From positions 1-10,114 of the forward strand of contig VBAU01000211.1 of the NCBI GenBank assembly GCA_005883855.1: DNA of 10,114 nt, given 5' to 3'. Position 1 is the stretch's first letter. Every line of letters starts with the position of its first letter. Shown here one piece after another: positions 1-6,832 of this stretch. Position numbers and translations under genes: made by a program. Under the pieces are notes generated by a model that saw nothing but the letters and a program-made list of their open reading frames with translations, had not been told where the DNA came from and searched no databases. The DNA is from Bacteroidota bacterium. GTDB taxonomy: Bacteria; Bacteroidota; Bacteroidia; Chitinophagales; Chitinophagaceae.

Positions 1-663
1 AATCTGGATAACCCGGTGTGGCAGTCTTTGTCCGAAACCCACAAAAAATTTTCAATTGTCTACGAGCATCTAAAATTCTATACACCCGATCATTGCCCCT
101 TTGGCGCTTTCGATGTTGATGGCGATATGTTTGCTGAAATTGATGAATATGCGAAGCTGGCAGATAATTTTTTTATCGTTGGAAAAAAGCCCTTATCCTC
201 GAATGAAATTGTTTTAAAGAGCGAACTGGTATGTCTTCAAATGATTATTGAGAATAAAGTTGACTTAAACTTTACAGTACCGATCATAAGATTAAATGAC
301 GAATTCAATGACCAGTTATTTGATCTTGTCAATTTTGTCCAACCGGGTTACTTTAAGAGGAAGACTGTAATGATGGGTGATTACTATGGCATATTTCAAA
401 ATGATACGCCTATAGCCGTTTCGGGAGAACGAATGAAGATGAACCACTTTACTGAAGTCAGCGCTGTTGTTACTCATCCACTTCATACGGGAAAAGGCTA
501 TGCCAGGCAATTGGTGGCTTTCACAGTGAACAAGATTTTCGATCAAAATAGAATTCCTTATCTACATGTTGCCGAAAAAAACGTTGGCGCTATCCGGTTG
601 TATCAAACTCTCGGGTTTAAAACAAGAAGAAAAATTAGCTTTTGGAACCTGGTGAAAACTTAA
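1..663 (+). CDS. GNAT-family N-acetyltransferase, FR47-like (5' end outside window)
   Basis: Likely transfers an acetyl group from acetyl-CoA to an amine; the substrate cannot be told. The frame is open to the left edge and the first codons (NLDNPVWQSL) resemble the conserved 'LDNPVW..L' opening of FR47-like GNAT proteins, so the real start lies upstream; the GTG at 16 is probably internal. Of 220 visible codons, the first half is the divergent N-terminal part. The C-terminal half carries the GNAT core: strand EVSAVVTHP, then the acetyl-CoA pyrophosphate loop HTGKGYA (about codons 162-168, the Q/RxxGxG/A motif), then HVAEKNVGAIRLYQTLGF, the usual final strand and helix with 'N..A..LY..lGF'. 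The TAA at 661 is 48 bases before the next gene on the same strand, so co-transcription is possible. Family assignment is firm, substrate unknown. Confidence 0.9.
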   Translation, partial: NLDNPVWQSLSETHKKFSIVYEHLKFYTPDHCPFGAFDVDGDMFAEIDEYAKLADNFFIVGKKPLSSNEIVLKSELVCLQMIIENKVDLNFTVPIIRLNDEFNDQLFDLVNFVQPGYFKRKTVMMGDYYGIFQNDTPIAVSGERMKMNHFTEVSAVVTHPLHTGKGYARQLVAFTVNKIFDQNRIPYLHVAEKNVGAIRLYQTLGFKTRRKISFWNLVKT

Positions 664-676
664 TTCAATACATTTA
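641..676 (+). promoter_or_regulatory. Weak candidate Bacteroidota promoter upstream of DJ-1 gene
   Basis: TTTG at 641-644 and TACATTTA at 669-676 resemble the Bacteroidota -33/-7 pair (TTTG and TAnnTTTG). The spacing is 24, one base over the usual 17-23, and the last -7 base is A instead of G. It overlaps the end of the acetyltransferase gene and would start a transcript about 30 bases before the ATG at 712. Pattern match only. Confidence 0.25.
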
Positions 677-711
677 GGTTGCGAAGTTGGCTGTTGCTTT
701 AACTTCCTTTT

Positions 712-1296
712 ATGAAGAAGGTTTTATTGTTATTAGCGGAGGGATTTGAAATGTACGAGGCCAGTGTATTTATCGATGTTATCGGTTGGAATCTGGCATC
801 GGGCAATGGCCAAACGGAGTTATTTACCTGCGGATTAAAAAAACAAGTAAGAAGTACCTTTAATCAAACGGTGGTTGTAGACTTCATTGTTGATGAAGTG
901 AACCCCGACGAATTCGATGCGCTCGCCATTCCCGGCGGTTTTGAGGAATATCATTTCTACGACGATGGTTACCATCCCAGGTTTTCAGAAATAATTAGTT
1001 CTTTTTATCAAAGAAAAAAAATTATTGCTTCAATTTGTACCGGCGCATTGCCAGTTGCAAAAACAGGCATCTTAGCCGGTAAGAAAGGAACCACCTATAA
1101 TCAGAATCCTCTCCGCCAGGAAGCATTGAAAGGCATGGGCGTTGATGTTGTGCACGAACCAATCGTATTGGACGGCAACGTTATTACATCATGGAACCCA
1201 TCGACAGCAATGAATGTCGCCTTCTTGTTGCTTGAAAAACTTACGACCAAAGAAAACGCGTGCTTGATAAAAAAGAAAATGGGCTTTAGCGACTAA
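712..1296 (+). CDS. DJ-1/PfpI family protein (class I glutamine amidotransferase-like)
   Basis: A 194-residue cytoplasmic protein, the usual length for single-domain DJ-1/PfpI proteins, spanning the whole flavodoxin-like fold. Key sites are visible: AEGFE near the start, with Glu10 as the acidic partner; AIPGG at 72-76; and the nucleophile elbow SICTGALPVAKTGIL at 107-121, with Cys109 as the reactive cysteine. It is followed by GTTYN at 126-130, more like the DJ-1/YajL branch than PfpI proteases, which have a Cys-His pair there. Known members act as glyoxalase-like, chaperone or stress proteins; which applies here cannot be read from sequence. There is no signal peptide. It starts with MKKVLLLLAEGFE at an ATG with no clear Shine-Dalgarno, normal for this phylum. 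The next gene follows after 79 bases on the same strand. Confidence 0.9.
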   Translation: MKKVLLLLAEGFEMYEASVFIDVIGWNLASGNGQTELFTCGLKKQVRSTFNQTVVVDFIVDEVNPDEFDALAIPGGFEEYHFYDDGYHPRFSEIISSFYQRKKIIASICTGALPVAKTGILAGKKGTTYNQNPLRQEALKGMGVDVVHEPIVLDGNVITSWNPSTAMNVAFLLLEKLTTKENACLIKKKMGFSD

Positions 1297-1375
1297 GCAC
1301 GGTACGATGAACTTTGCATTAAAGCATGACTTGTTCGGCTGGAAATTAATTTCAAACGACATAAATCTTAAATGT

Positions 1376-2236
1376 ATGAGAAAATTAAATCGCCGACAAT
1401 TTATTGGCAAGGCGACTGTGGGATTGGGTGCATTTGCTTTATCGCAAACACCTTGGCTAGTCAGTGCGGCCAAATTTAGCAACATTCCAATCGGATTTCA
1501 GTCGTGGTCTGTTAGGGACATGCTCTCCAAGGATTTTCCTGGTACGTTAAAGCTGATGAGTGGCCAGGGGTACCAGCTTGTGGAGATGTGTTCTCCCAAA
1601 GGTTATTCCGATAGTGGTTTTGGATCACTGGTAAATATGAAGACCTCAGACATGCGCAAGACTATCACCGATGCAGGTCTAAATTGTCCAAGTTGTCATT
1701 TTGGTTTGAATGAGCTGACGAACGACCTGGATGATCGCATTCAGTTTGCGCATGATCTCGGCCTTACCCAAATGGTTTGCTCTAGTTTCGGTCTTCCGAA
1801 AACTGCGACGGTCAGCGACTTCCAGAACGACGCCGATAAACTAAATAAAGCCGCGGAGAAAATAAAAACTGCAGGCATGCAGGCTGGGTTTCATAATCAC
1901 GAAGGTGAATTCGCTATGGGTGATGGCCAGTTGATATACGATGCACTGATGAGCCGTCTGAACGGCGACCTGGTTAAGATGCAGTTCCAGACAGAGGTAA
2001 TTAATCTCGGCTATAAGGCATCAACGTATTTCCGAAAATACCCGGGAAGATTCATATCTTCTCATTTATCAGACTGGACCGCGGATAAAAAAGAGGTACC
2101 TATCGGCCAGGGCGTAATTGACTGGAAGGATTTCTTTGCGGCAGCACAGACGGGCGGGGTTAAGAATTTCTTTGTGGAGATGGCCTTCGACAAGTTTAAA
2201 GATAGTGCGGTCTATATTCGGGAACTGAAGTCTTAG
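1376..2236 (+). CDS. Tat-exported sugar phosphate isomerase/epimerase-like TIM barrel
   Basis: Xylose isomerase-like TIM barrel (AP endonuclease 2 superfamily), probably a periplasmic sugar or keto-sugar isomerase. I chose the ATG at 1376 because it opens a twin-arginine signal, LNRRQFIGKA plus a hydrophobic run ending near SAA (residues 1-32); the in-frame ATG at 1307 would add 23 polar residues in front of it. The mature part starts IPIGFQSWSVRDML and keeps family landmarks: LVEM (Glu70), HNHEGEF (173-179), FRKYPGRFISSHLSDW (219-234), GQGVIDWKDFF (245-254) and FFVEMA (Glu268 as a metal ligand). The segment that usually reads ELDxYW is MQFQTEVINLGY here, so one usual metal ligand looks replaced. 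Length 286 is typical. Proteins like this often accompany GMC dehydrogenases in Bacteroidota; such a pair lies at 8729-10114. The exact reaction is unknown. Confidence 0.85.
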   Translation: MRKLNRRQFIGKATVGLGAFALSQTPWLVSAAKFSNIPIGFQSWSVRDMLSKDFPGTLKLMSGQGYQLVEMCSPKGYSDSGFGSLVNMKTSDMRKTITDAGLNCPSCHFGLNELTNDLDDRIQFAHDLGLTQMVCSSFGLPKTATVSDFQNDADKLNKAAEKIKTAGMQAGFHNHEGEFAMGDGQLIYDALMSRLNGDLVKMQFQTEVINLGYKASTYFRKYPGRFISSHLSDWTADKKEVPIGQGVIDWKDFFAAAQTGGVKNFFVEMAFDKFKDSAVYIRELKS

Positions 2237-2258
2237 ATTGACGATGCATTGTGCATTC

Positions 2259-2409
2259 GAACCTATAAGGTGTTGGGTGAACCTATAAGGTGTTCGGTGA
2301 ACCTATAAGGTGGGGGTGAATCTATAAGGTGTCCGTGAACCTACAAGGTGTTGGGTGAACCTATAAGGTGCTGGGTGAGCCTATAAGGTGTTGGGTGAAC
2401 CTATAAGGT
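2259..2409. repeat. Tandem array of about 7.7 copies of a 20-bp unit
   Basis: Consensus GAACCTATAAGGTGTTGGGT. Copies start at 2259, 2279, 2299, 2318, 2337, 2357, 2377 and 2397; copies 3 and 4 are 19 bp and the last stops after GAACCTATAAGGT. Every copy contains ACCT-ATA-AGGT, a dyad with 4-bp arms. The AGGT arm is identical in all eight; single changes occur at ATCT (copy 4), ACAA (copy 5) and GCCT (copy 7), while the 7-8 bases between dyads vary more. A period of 20 is not a multiple of three and stop codons recur, so it is not coding. It fills most of the 354-base gap 2237-2590. The rest of that gap (2411-2578) shows nothing I recognise. A small dyad, ATGCA-TTG-TGCAT at 2244-2256, sits just before the array. 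Function unknown: minisatellite, protein-binding array or both. Confidence 0.97.
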
Positions 2410-2578
2410 TCGGCAAACTGCAAGAGTTGGATAAGCTGTAAAAGTGGTCACGTATAACCTTTTCCTAAGAGGTGTGGTTAAAGCATTACATTCACAAAAG
2501 TCGGCGACCCATCGCGCCACGCTTAGCATTACTCGTAAACCGATTTTCAAAATTCTCGGCAATAACATAAATTTATAC

Positions 2579-2584
2579 AGGAGG
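2579..2584 (+). promoter_or_regulatory. Strong Shine-Dalgarno that decides the start at 2591
   Basis: AGGAGG sits 6 bases upstream of the ATG at 2591. Most genes in this window have no recognisable ribosome binding site, so this perfect match is unusual. It supports the ATG at 2591 over the longer in-frame start at 2444. Confidence 0.75.
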
Positions 2585-2590
2585 CGATTG

Positions 2591-3157
2591 ATGAAACTTC
2601 CAATCCTCATAACTGTTTTATTCCTGTCGTTCCTATTTCTTAACTCCTTCCAGAAATCGGCCACAATAATACCTTTCACAAACGCACCAGGCGTAGGACC
2701 AGCCAAAGACACCGTTCCAATTTGGACGAAGAACTTGTATGAAGTGCATAGCACCGAGTTCCGTAATCGCGCAGTTCCGGTAATAATCTTTTTTAAAAAG
2801 TTATCAGACACTACCTCCTATTGTGTCTATGAAGTGAATGACGGCGTCTGTCAAATAACATTTGTTGCCACGCAAAGAAACCGACGGGATTTCAAAAGAG
2901 CCAAGATTGGCAACATATGTGACGCAGATTTTTCCTTGCCTACGTATGCCTACACCATTTACAAACATGACAGCCTTAACCGGACCATTCGATCGATCGA
3001 CCATGTTCAAAAAGCAAAAGAGAAATACCTTGTAAAAGATGAGAAAGGAGAGAGATTTAAGCACGGATATAATCTGGATAACGTCGAGACCCTGAAGTAT
3101 TCAACAACCAGCACCGTTATCATCAACAAAGACGGCAATTTGATCGTAAAAAAGTAA
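2591..3157 (+). CDS. Secreted hypothetical protein, 188 aa
   Basis: I do not recognise a family. The start is set by the AGGAGG at 2579-2584 and by the signal peptide that follows at once: MKLPILITVLFLSFLFLNSF, a Lys then a long hydrophobic stretch, probably cut near residues 20-24. No lipobox is seen. The mature part is mixed and basic, with three cysteines (78, 87 and 110), a run RNRRDFKRAK at 96-105, and an ending TVIINKDGNLIVKK that looks like a beta-hairpin. An in-frame ATG at 2444 would add 49 residues (MVTYNLFLRG and onward) in front of the signal peptide and is unlikely. It lies just after the 20-bp repeat array and before a small membrane peptide. No terminator is visible after the TAA at 3155. 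Probably a periplasmic or surface protein; role unknown. Confidence 0.75.
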   Translation: MKLPILITVLFLSFLFLNSFQKSATIIPFTNAPGVGPAKDTVPIWTKNLYEVHSTEFRNRAVPVIIFFKKLSDTTSYCVYEVNDGVCQITFVATQRNRRDFKRAKIGNICDADFSLPTYAYTIYKHDSLNRTIRSIDHVQKAKEKYLVKDEKGERFKHGYNLDNVETLKYSTTSTVIINKDGNLIVKK

Positions 3158-3259
3158 CGGCATTAAGCCAATTCTCCCTTCGCAGCGGCGACCCGCGATG
3201 TGTTGTCAACAAACTATTCAGACCCAACTTCGATTCACAACAAAACCATAAGCCGCCTA

Positions 3260-3290
3260 TTTGCGCGAGCAAAATAATTGCATAGCTTTG
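3260..3290 (+). promoter_or_regulatory. Bacteroidota-type promoter, TTTG-N19-TAGCTTTG
   Basis: TTTG at 3260-3263 and TAGCTTTG at 3283-3290 match the Bacteroidota primary sigma factor consensus (TTTG, 17-23 bases, TAnnTTTG) in every fixed position with 19-base spacing. Transcription would start near 3296, giving an 80-base leader before the small ORF at 3378. This is the best promoter match I found in the window. Confidence 0.65.
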
Positions 3291-3377
3291 TGATATCTCC
3301 TCCCTATAAAAAACTCCGATTTTTACAGTCCGCATCCTTAGAGCGTGAAATCCCATTATTAACGAAAAACTCACCAC

Positions 3378-3497
3378 ATGAAAAAATTTTACACGTCGTT
3401 AAAAAATGAGAACGTACAGGCGGCACTTATTATCACATCGGTGTTCCTGATTACAGGAGTAGTTGTGCTGTTTATCATATTGAGCAAAGGCATATAA
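3378..3497 (+). CDS. Small single-pass membrane protein, 39 aa
   Basis: A short ORF, MKKFYTSLKN... to ...ILSKGI, with a TAA at 3495. Residues 1-13 are charged and polar (KKFYTSLKNENVQ). Residues 14-35 are an unbroken hydrophobic span (AALIITSVFLITG, then VVVLFIIL), and the tail is SKGI. The topology fits an inner-membrane anchor with the basic N-terminus in the cytoplasm. Two things support it as a real gene: the amino-acid pattern is clean, and a near-perfect promoter sits 88-118 bases upstream. It has no recognisable Shine-Dalgarno and no family I know. It is not obviously in an operon: the upstream gene ends 220 bases before and the downstream genes run the other way. It could be a subunit or regulator of a membrane complex, but nothing in the sequence says which. 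Confidence 0.55.
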   Translation: MKKFYTSLKNENVQAALIITSVFLITGVVVLFIILSKGI

Positions 3498-3598
3498 CGG
3501 TCATTTCCATTTGATCTTGCTAATAAACCTTTTTCACTGGTGTTTACCGGTCAGCTATTTTATTATCCGGCTAAGCCAGAGTGTTGCTTCGGGGGAAT

Positions 3599-3634
3599 AA
3601 AAAAAGATCCGCCCCAAAGTAAGGACGGGCGGAT
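3599..3634 (-). terminator. Intrinsic terminator after the beta-rich secreted protein gene
   Basis: On the minus strand an 8-bp GC-rich stem (ATCCGCCC at 3634-3627 pairing with GGGCGGAT at 3614-3607) encloses a 12-base loop, and after one base runs into seven T's (3605-3599). It lies 18 bases past the stop codon at 3652. On the plus strand the stem is not followed by a T-tract, so it should act only on minus-strand transcripts. Confidence 0.85.
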
Positions 3635-3651
3635 TCATCGATTTAAAACAA

Positions 3652-4149
3652 TTATTTTTCATAGACACCCTTGGCCGCTATATCGCCGAAAGATGAAGAG
3701 GAGTTGTTTTGCGATATTAGTGTCTTTCCACCATCACCCAGTGTCCAGGTCTCCGTTCCTTTTACTTCGGTCTGTTGGCCATTAAAATCGAACATGATGT
3801 TGAACGTGATGGTAAGCGTTTGTCCATCATCCGACCATTTTGCCGATGCTTTTCTTTTTGAACTTCCGAATATGGTTGATTCTACTTCCTTGCCATCAAA
3901 GGGCAAAGTTTCAGTTAACGTCACATCGTCGCCATTGAACGATGGGGCTGTTTTCGTTATCGTGATAGAGTCCGCTGTTTGATTGACTTTTATCGTGCGC
4001 GGTGCAAACTGGGCAAATTGCCCTAAATCGCTTTTGCCTTCATTTAACTTCCACTCACCCGAAAAGTTGGCCTTGTCTGGTAAACTTTTGAAAGAAAAGA
4101 AAATTGCAGGAACGATCAACAGAGCTAACAGTTTTGAAAAGGATTTCAT
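3652..4149 (-). CDS. Secreted beta-rich (lipocalin-like) protein, 165 aa
   Basis: Start chosen at the ATG at 4149, which opens a clear Sec signal peptide (MKSFSKLLALLIVPAIFFSF, cut near residues 20-26). The longer frame to 4206 would add MWPKFNAMFC and more in front of it. The mature protein begins with FSGEWKLNEGKSDLG (29-43), a motif I associate with a widespread class of exported beta-barrel or lipocalin-like proteins. It continues with alternating strands (TIKVNQTADSITITKT, VTLTETLPFDGKEVEST, KASAKWSDDGQTLTITF, GTETWTLGDGGKTLIS). There are no cysteines or catalytic motifs, so a binding or structural role is more likely than an enzyme. It lies 58 bases downstream of the two-domain redoxin gene on the same strand and ahead of a terminator, so the two probably share a transcript. 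A TACATTTA (minus strand, 4175-4168) could be an internal -7 box but lacks a clear -33 partner. Confidence 0.8.
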   Translation of the reverse strand: MKSFSKLLALLIVPAIFFSFKSLPDKANFSGEWKLNEGKSDLGQFAQFAPRTIKVNQTADSITITKTAPSFNGDDVTLTETLPFDGKEVESTIFGSSKRKASAKWSDDGQTLTITFNIMFDFNGQQTEVKGTETWTLGDGGKTLISQNNSSSSFGDIAAKGVYEK

Positions 4150-4207
4150 AAAAAAAATTTTGGATGGTAAATGTAAGCAGAACATTGCATTGAATTTCGG
4201 CCACACT

Positions 4208-5335
4208 TCAGTAATATCGCCCTATCGCCGGGGCTTCCACGATCAACGTCTTTATTTTAGCCGGATCAATAATATTCTCCTTTGCATAGATGATATTTCC
4301 TCCAGGCTCAATAATCATCGTGTACGGCAGGGCGCCCTGCCACTTGGGATTGATTGCTTCAATGAACGCATATTTGTTGTCAATGTTGAAAATATAGTTT
4401 TTGTTTGACGCCTGTTTTTCTTTGAGAAACTTAAGGGCCTTATCTTTTTTTGCCATATCATCCAGGCAAATGCTGATAAACTCAAAATCCCTTCCCCGGT
4501 ACATGTGGTTCATGGCGACGAATTCAGGAAACTCAACCACACACGGACCGCACCAGGTAGCCCAAATATTGACAAGGCGGAGTTTATCAGAATTGTTCTT
4601 CAGCAAATCTTTGACCCCTGCTTCGTCAATCGGTTCCAGGCTAACCGGTTCTTTCGCCCAATCATCAAATCCCTTCTTTACCCAATCTTTTTTTTCTGCC
4701 CATTTTATTGAACAACCGAAAACTTTGGTGGTTTTTACCGTGACATCCTTGTTTTGCAATAATTCGTCCAACGCGGTTCGTGTGTCAAGGGTATTTGGAG
4801 TTTTTGTAGGTTTTTCCACGTCGTCGATTCTTCCCTGGTAGCGAAGTTTCCGTTCCTTGTCAAAAATAAAAACATGCGGCGTTGCAACAGGACCATAGGC
4901 CTTGGCCGTCGTCTGCGTCCCTCCATCGTATAAATAAGGAAAATTAAATTTCTTTCGCGCTGCCCGCAATTTCATCTCGGCAAACGTGTCGCTTAGATCG
5001 GTGTAACCAAGCTCGTCGAGGCGTATTGCTCCTGGATCGTTCGGATTGATTGCTACGACCGCTACGTTTTTTGGTTTGTAATCTTTTGCCAATTGGACGA
5101 TGCGATCTTCATAAGCCTGCGCGGTAGGGCAGTGGTTACACGTAAATATGATCACTAAAATGTTGAACTTGTTAAATGAAGCTAGCGTGTACGTTTTACC
5201 ATCGACCCCCTTTAGCGAGAACGGCGGTGCCTTAGAACCAATTGCCAAAGTGGGATGATCGTCAAATAGCCTCGCTGAACAAACAGTTACCTGAAAACAA
5301 ATAACGAGAGCGGCAAATAGCATTTTGCGTTTCAT
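4208..5335 (-). CDS. Exported redoxin with two thioredoxin folds, 375 aa
   Basis: A periplasmic thiol-disulphide protein built of two thioredoxin-fold domains in tandem. After a signal peptide (MKRKMLFAALVICFQVTVCSA), domain 1 (about 29-195) is AhpC/TSA-redoxin-like: IGSKAPPFSLKGVDGKTYTL, the active-site pair FTCNHCP (Cys66, Cys69), and the cis-proline loop VATPHVF (Pro153). A linker carries VFGCSIKW (Cys208), a motif that often follows this kind of redoxin domain. Domain 2 (about 235-360) is TlpA/ResA-like: VNIWATWCGPC (Cys262, Cys265) and the cis-proline loop ALPYTMII (Pro337). Both CxxC pairs are intact, so it could shuttle electrons between domains or reduce partners in the envelope. Its partner is unknown. 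It heads a likely two-gene transcript with the secreted protein at 3652-4149. Its divergent neighbour is the broken GH20 gene, with 192 bases between. Confidence 0.9.
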   Translation of the reverse strand: MKRKMLFAALVICFQVTVCSARLFDDHPTLAIGSKAPPFSLKGVDGKTYTLASFNKFNILVIIFTCNHCPTAQAYEDRIVQLAKDYKPKNVAVVAINPNDPGAIRLDELGYTDLSDTFAEMKLRAARKKFNFPYLYDGGTQTTAKAYGPVATPHVFIFDKERKLRYQGRIDDVEKPTKTPNTLDTRTALDELLQNKDVTVKTTKVFGCSIKWAEKKDWVKKGFDDWAKEPVSLEPIDEAGVKDLLKNNSDKLRLVNIWATWCGPCVVEFPEFVAMNHMYRGRDFEFISICLDDMAKKDKALKFLKEKQASNKNYIFNIDNKYAFIEAINPKWQGALPYTMIIEPGGNIIYAKENIIDPAKIKTLIVEAPAIGRYY

Positions 5336-5527
5336 AACCTAAGATAAGAAAACTACCGATTTTACTAAATCCAATTTTAATTTGAAGCGTCTTGGGAAAC
5401 GTGCGATAAACCTGCACTAGTGAAATTTAATTGCACACTTATTTTCATTTTTCGTCAATTACAAAAAAATCTTAATCATCATGCGATTAATTTCATCTTC
5501 GTATCTTGATGCCCCAAAATTCTAAAC

Positions 5528-6832
5528 ATGAAAAAATTGCTCGTCGCGTTACTTTTTTTTCAGAGCTGCTTGATGCTCTTTGCACAAACGGCTTCTTCCA
5601 TCAATATTGTTCCACTGCCGGTTTCTGTAGTTCCCAAAACCGGATCGTTCATAGTTTCAAGCAAAACTTCGATTTCGGTTCCGAGTAATAATGCAGACGC
5701 AAACAGAGTTGCGGTCTTCCTCTCCCAGGCGATCGCAACACCAGCCGGGTACAAGATTCCTGTGGGGAAGAAGGTGGCGGGAGGCAATGTAATTCGGCTC
5801 AATCTCGCGGGTTCGCCGGACAAAGCTTTGGGCGACGAAGGATATAAATTGTCAGTCACTCCAAACGCTGTTACTGTGTCCGCCAACAAACCCGCCGGTC
5901 TCTTTTACGGTGTTCAGACCATCTTGCAGCTATTGCCAAAAGAGATTGAAAGTAAAAAGCAGGTAAAGAATATTTCCTGGGCCATTCCTGCAGTGGAGAT
6001 CATCGACTATCCGCGTTTTGGATGGCGAGGATTAATGTTTGACGTATCTCGCCATTTTTTTACAAAGGAACAGGTAAAAGAATTTATTGATGACATGGTT
6101 AAGTATAAGTATAATCTTTTGCATTTGCATTTGACCGACGACCAGGGGTGGAGGGTTGAAATAAAAGCGCTGCCAAAACTTACATCGGTAGGTGCATGGA
6201 ACGTAAGAAAAACAGGAACATTCGGAGAGTTCTCCACTCCAACTGCGGATGAACCTCGCAACTTTGGGGGATTCTATACACAAGATGATATAAAAGAGAT
6301 TGTGCAGTATGCAAAGGACCGGTTTGTGAATATTTTGCCCGAGGTTGATGTTCCAGGGCATAGCCTGGCAGCTGTGGCTTCTTATCCCGAAATATCCTGC
6401 ACGCCCGAAGCTGTGAATTATCATGTGAACTCAGGGGAGTCTTTCATGGATTGGTCGCACGGCGCACCGCCAATTGCGCTTGTTGACAATACACTTTGTC
6501 CTGCTAACGAAAAGGCATACGAATTCTTAGATAAAGTTTTTACGGAACTCGCTGCACTGTTTCCTTTTGAGTACATACACGTGGGAGGTGATGAGTGTCC
6601 AAAAAATTATTGGGAAAAAAGTGACGCGATTAAATCATTAATGCAAAAGGAAGGGTTAAAAACGCAGGAAGAGGTACAAAGCTATTTTGAGAAAAGAGTT
6701 GAAAAGATCATTGAGTCAAAAGGCAAGAAGGTGATAGGGTGGGATGAAATACTGGAAGGGGGATTGGCGCCGAATGCCGCCGTGATGAGCTGGCGAGGAA
6801 TCAAAGGAGGAATTGAATTACATGCAAAGTGA
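5528..6832 (+). pseudogene. GH20 beta-N-acetylhexosaminidase, N-terminal and catalytic part (gene broken at about 6817)
   Basis: First 434 codons of an exported exo-beta-N-acetylglucosaminidase (glycoside hydrolase 20), which removes terminal GlcNAc or GalNAc from chitin fragments or glycans. After a signal peptide (MKKLLVALLFFQSCLMLFAQ) comes the GH20b domain (about 25-155, SINIVPLPVSVVPKTG to FYGVQTILQLLP). The GH20 barrel then opens with IIDYPRFGWRGLMFDVSRHFF (158-178) and continues with HLHLTDDQGWRVEI (199-212), ILPEVDVPGHS (269-279) and the catalytic Asp-Glu pair in HVGGDEC (Asp355, Glu356), then GWDEI and VMSWRG. After KGGIE (426-430) the frame runs LHAK and stops at 6830. The family normally continues for about 20 residues with 'AAK..H.V.M.P....Y.DY'. 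These are absent from every frame, and the rest resumes one frame over. I read this as a deletion of 3n+2 bases, not a single-base error. Without the rest of the barrel the product is unlikely to fold. Confidence 0.9.

Noticed and set aside
1307..1375. Longer start for the TIM-barrel gene at 1307
   Set aside because: It puts 23 polar residues in front of the twin-arginine signal that starts at 1376.
2259..2409. CRISPR array
   Set aside because: The unit is only 20 bp and copies follow each other directly with no unique spacers; no cas genes nearby.
2545..2575. Promoter TTTC-N19-TAAATTTA before 2591
   Set aside because: Transcription would start at or after the Shine-Dalgarno at 2579-2584, removing it from the mRNA.
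2444..2590. Longer start for the secreted unknown at 2444
   Set aside because: The extension is unlike a protein N-terminus and precedes a signal peptide; AGGAGG at 2579 points to 2591.
2401..2811. 136-codon minus-strand reading frame starting inside the secreted unknown
   Set aside because: It overlaps the better-supported gene at 2591 and runs into the repeat array.
3185..3196. Terminator hairpin GCGG-CGAC-CCGC after 3157
   Set aside because: The stem is only 4 bp and no T-tract follows.
3123..3377. 84-codon minus-strand reading frame in the 3158-3377 gap
   Set aside because: No homology or domain pattern, and it runs across the strong plus-strand promoter at 3260-3290.
6813..6832. Programmed frameshift in the GH20 gene
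   Set aside because: No slippery heptamer at the junction, and conserved residues are missing, which a ribosomal frameshift would not explain.
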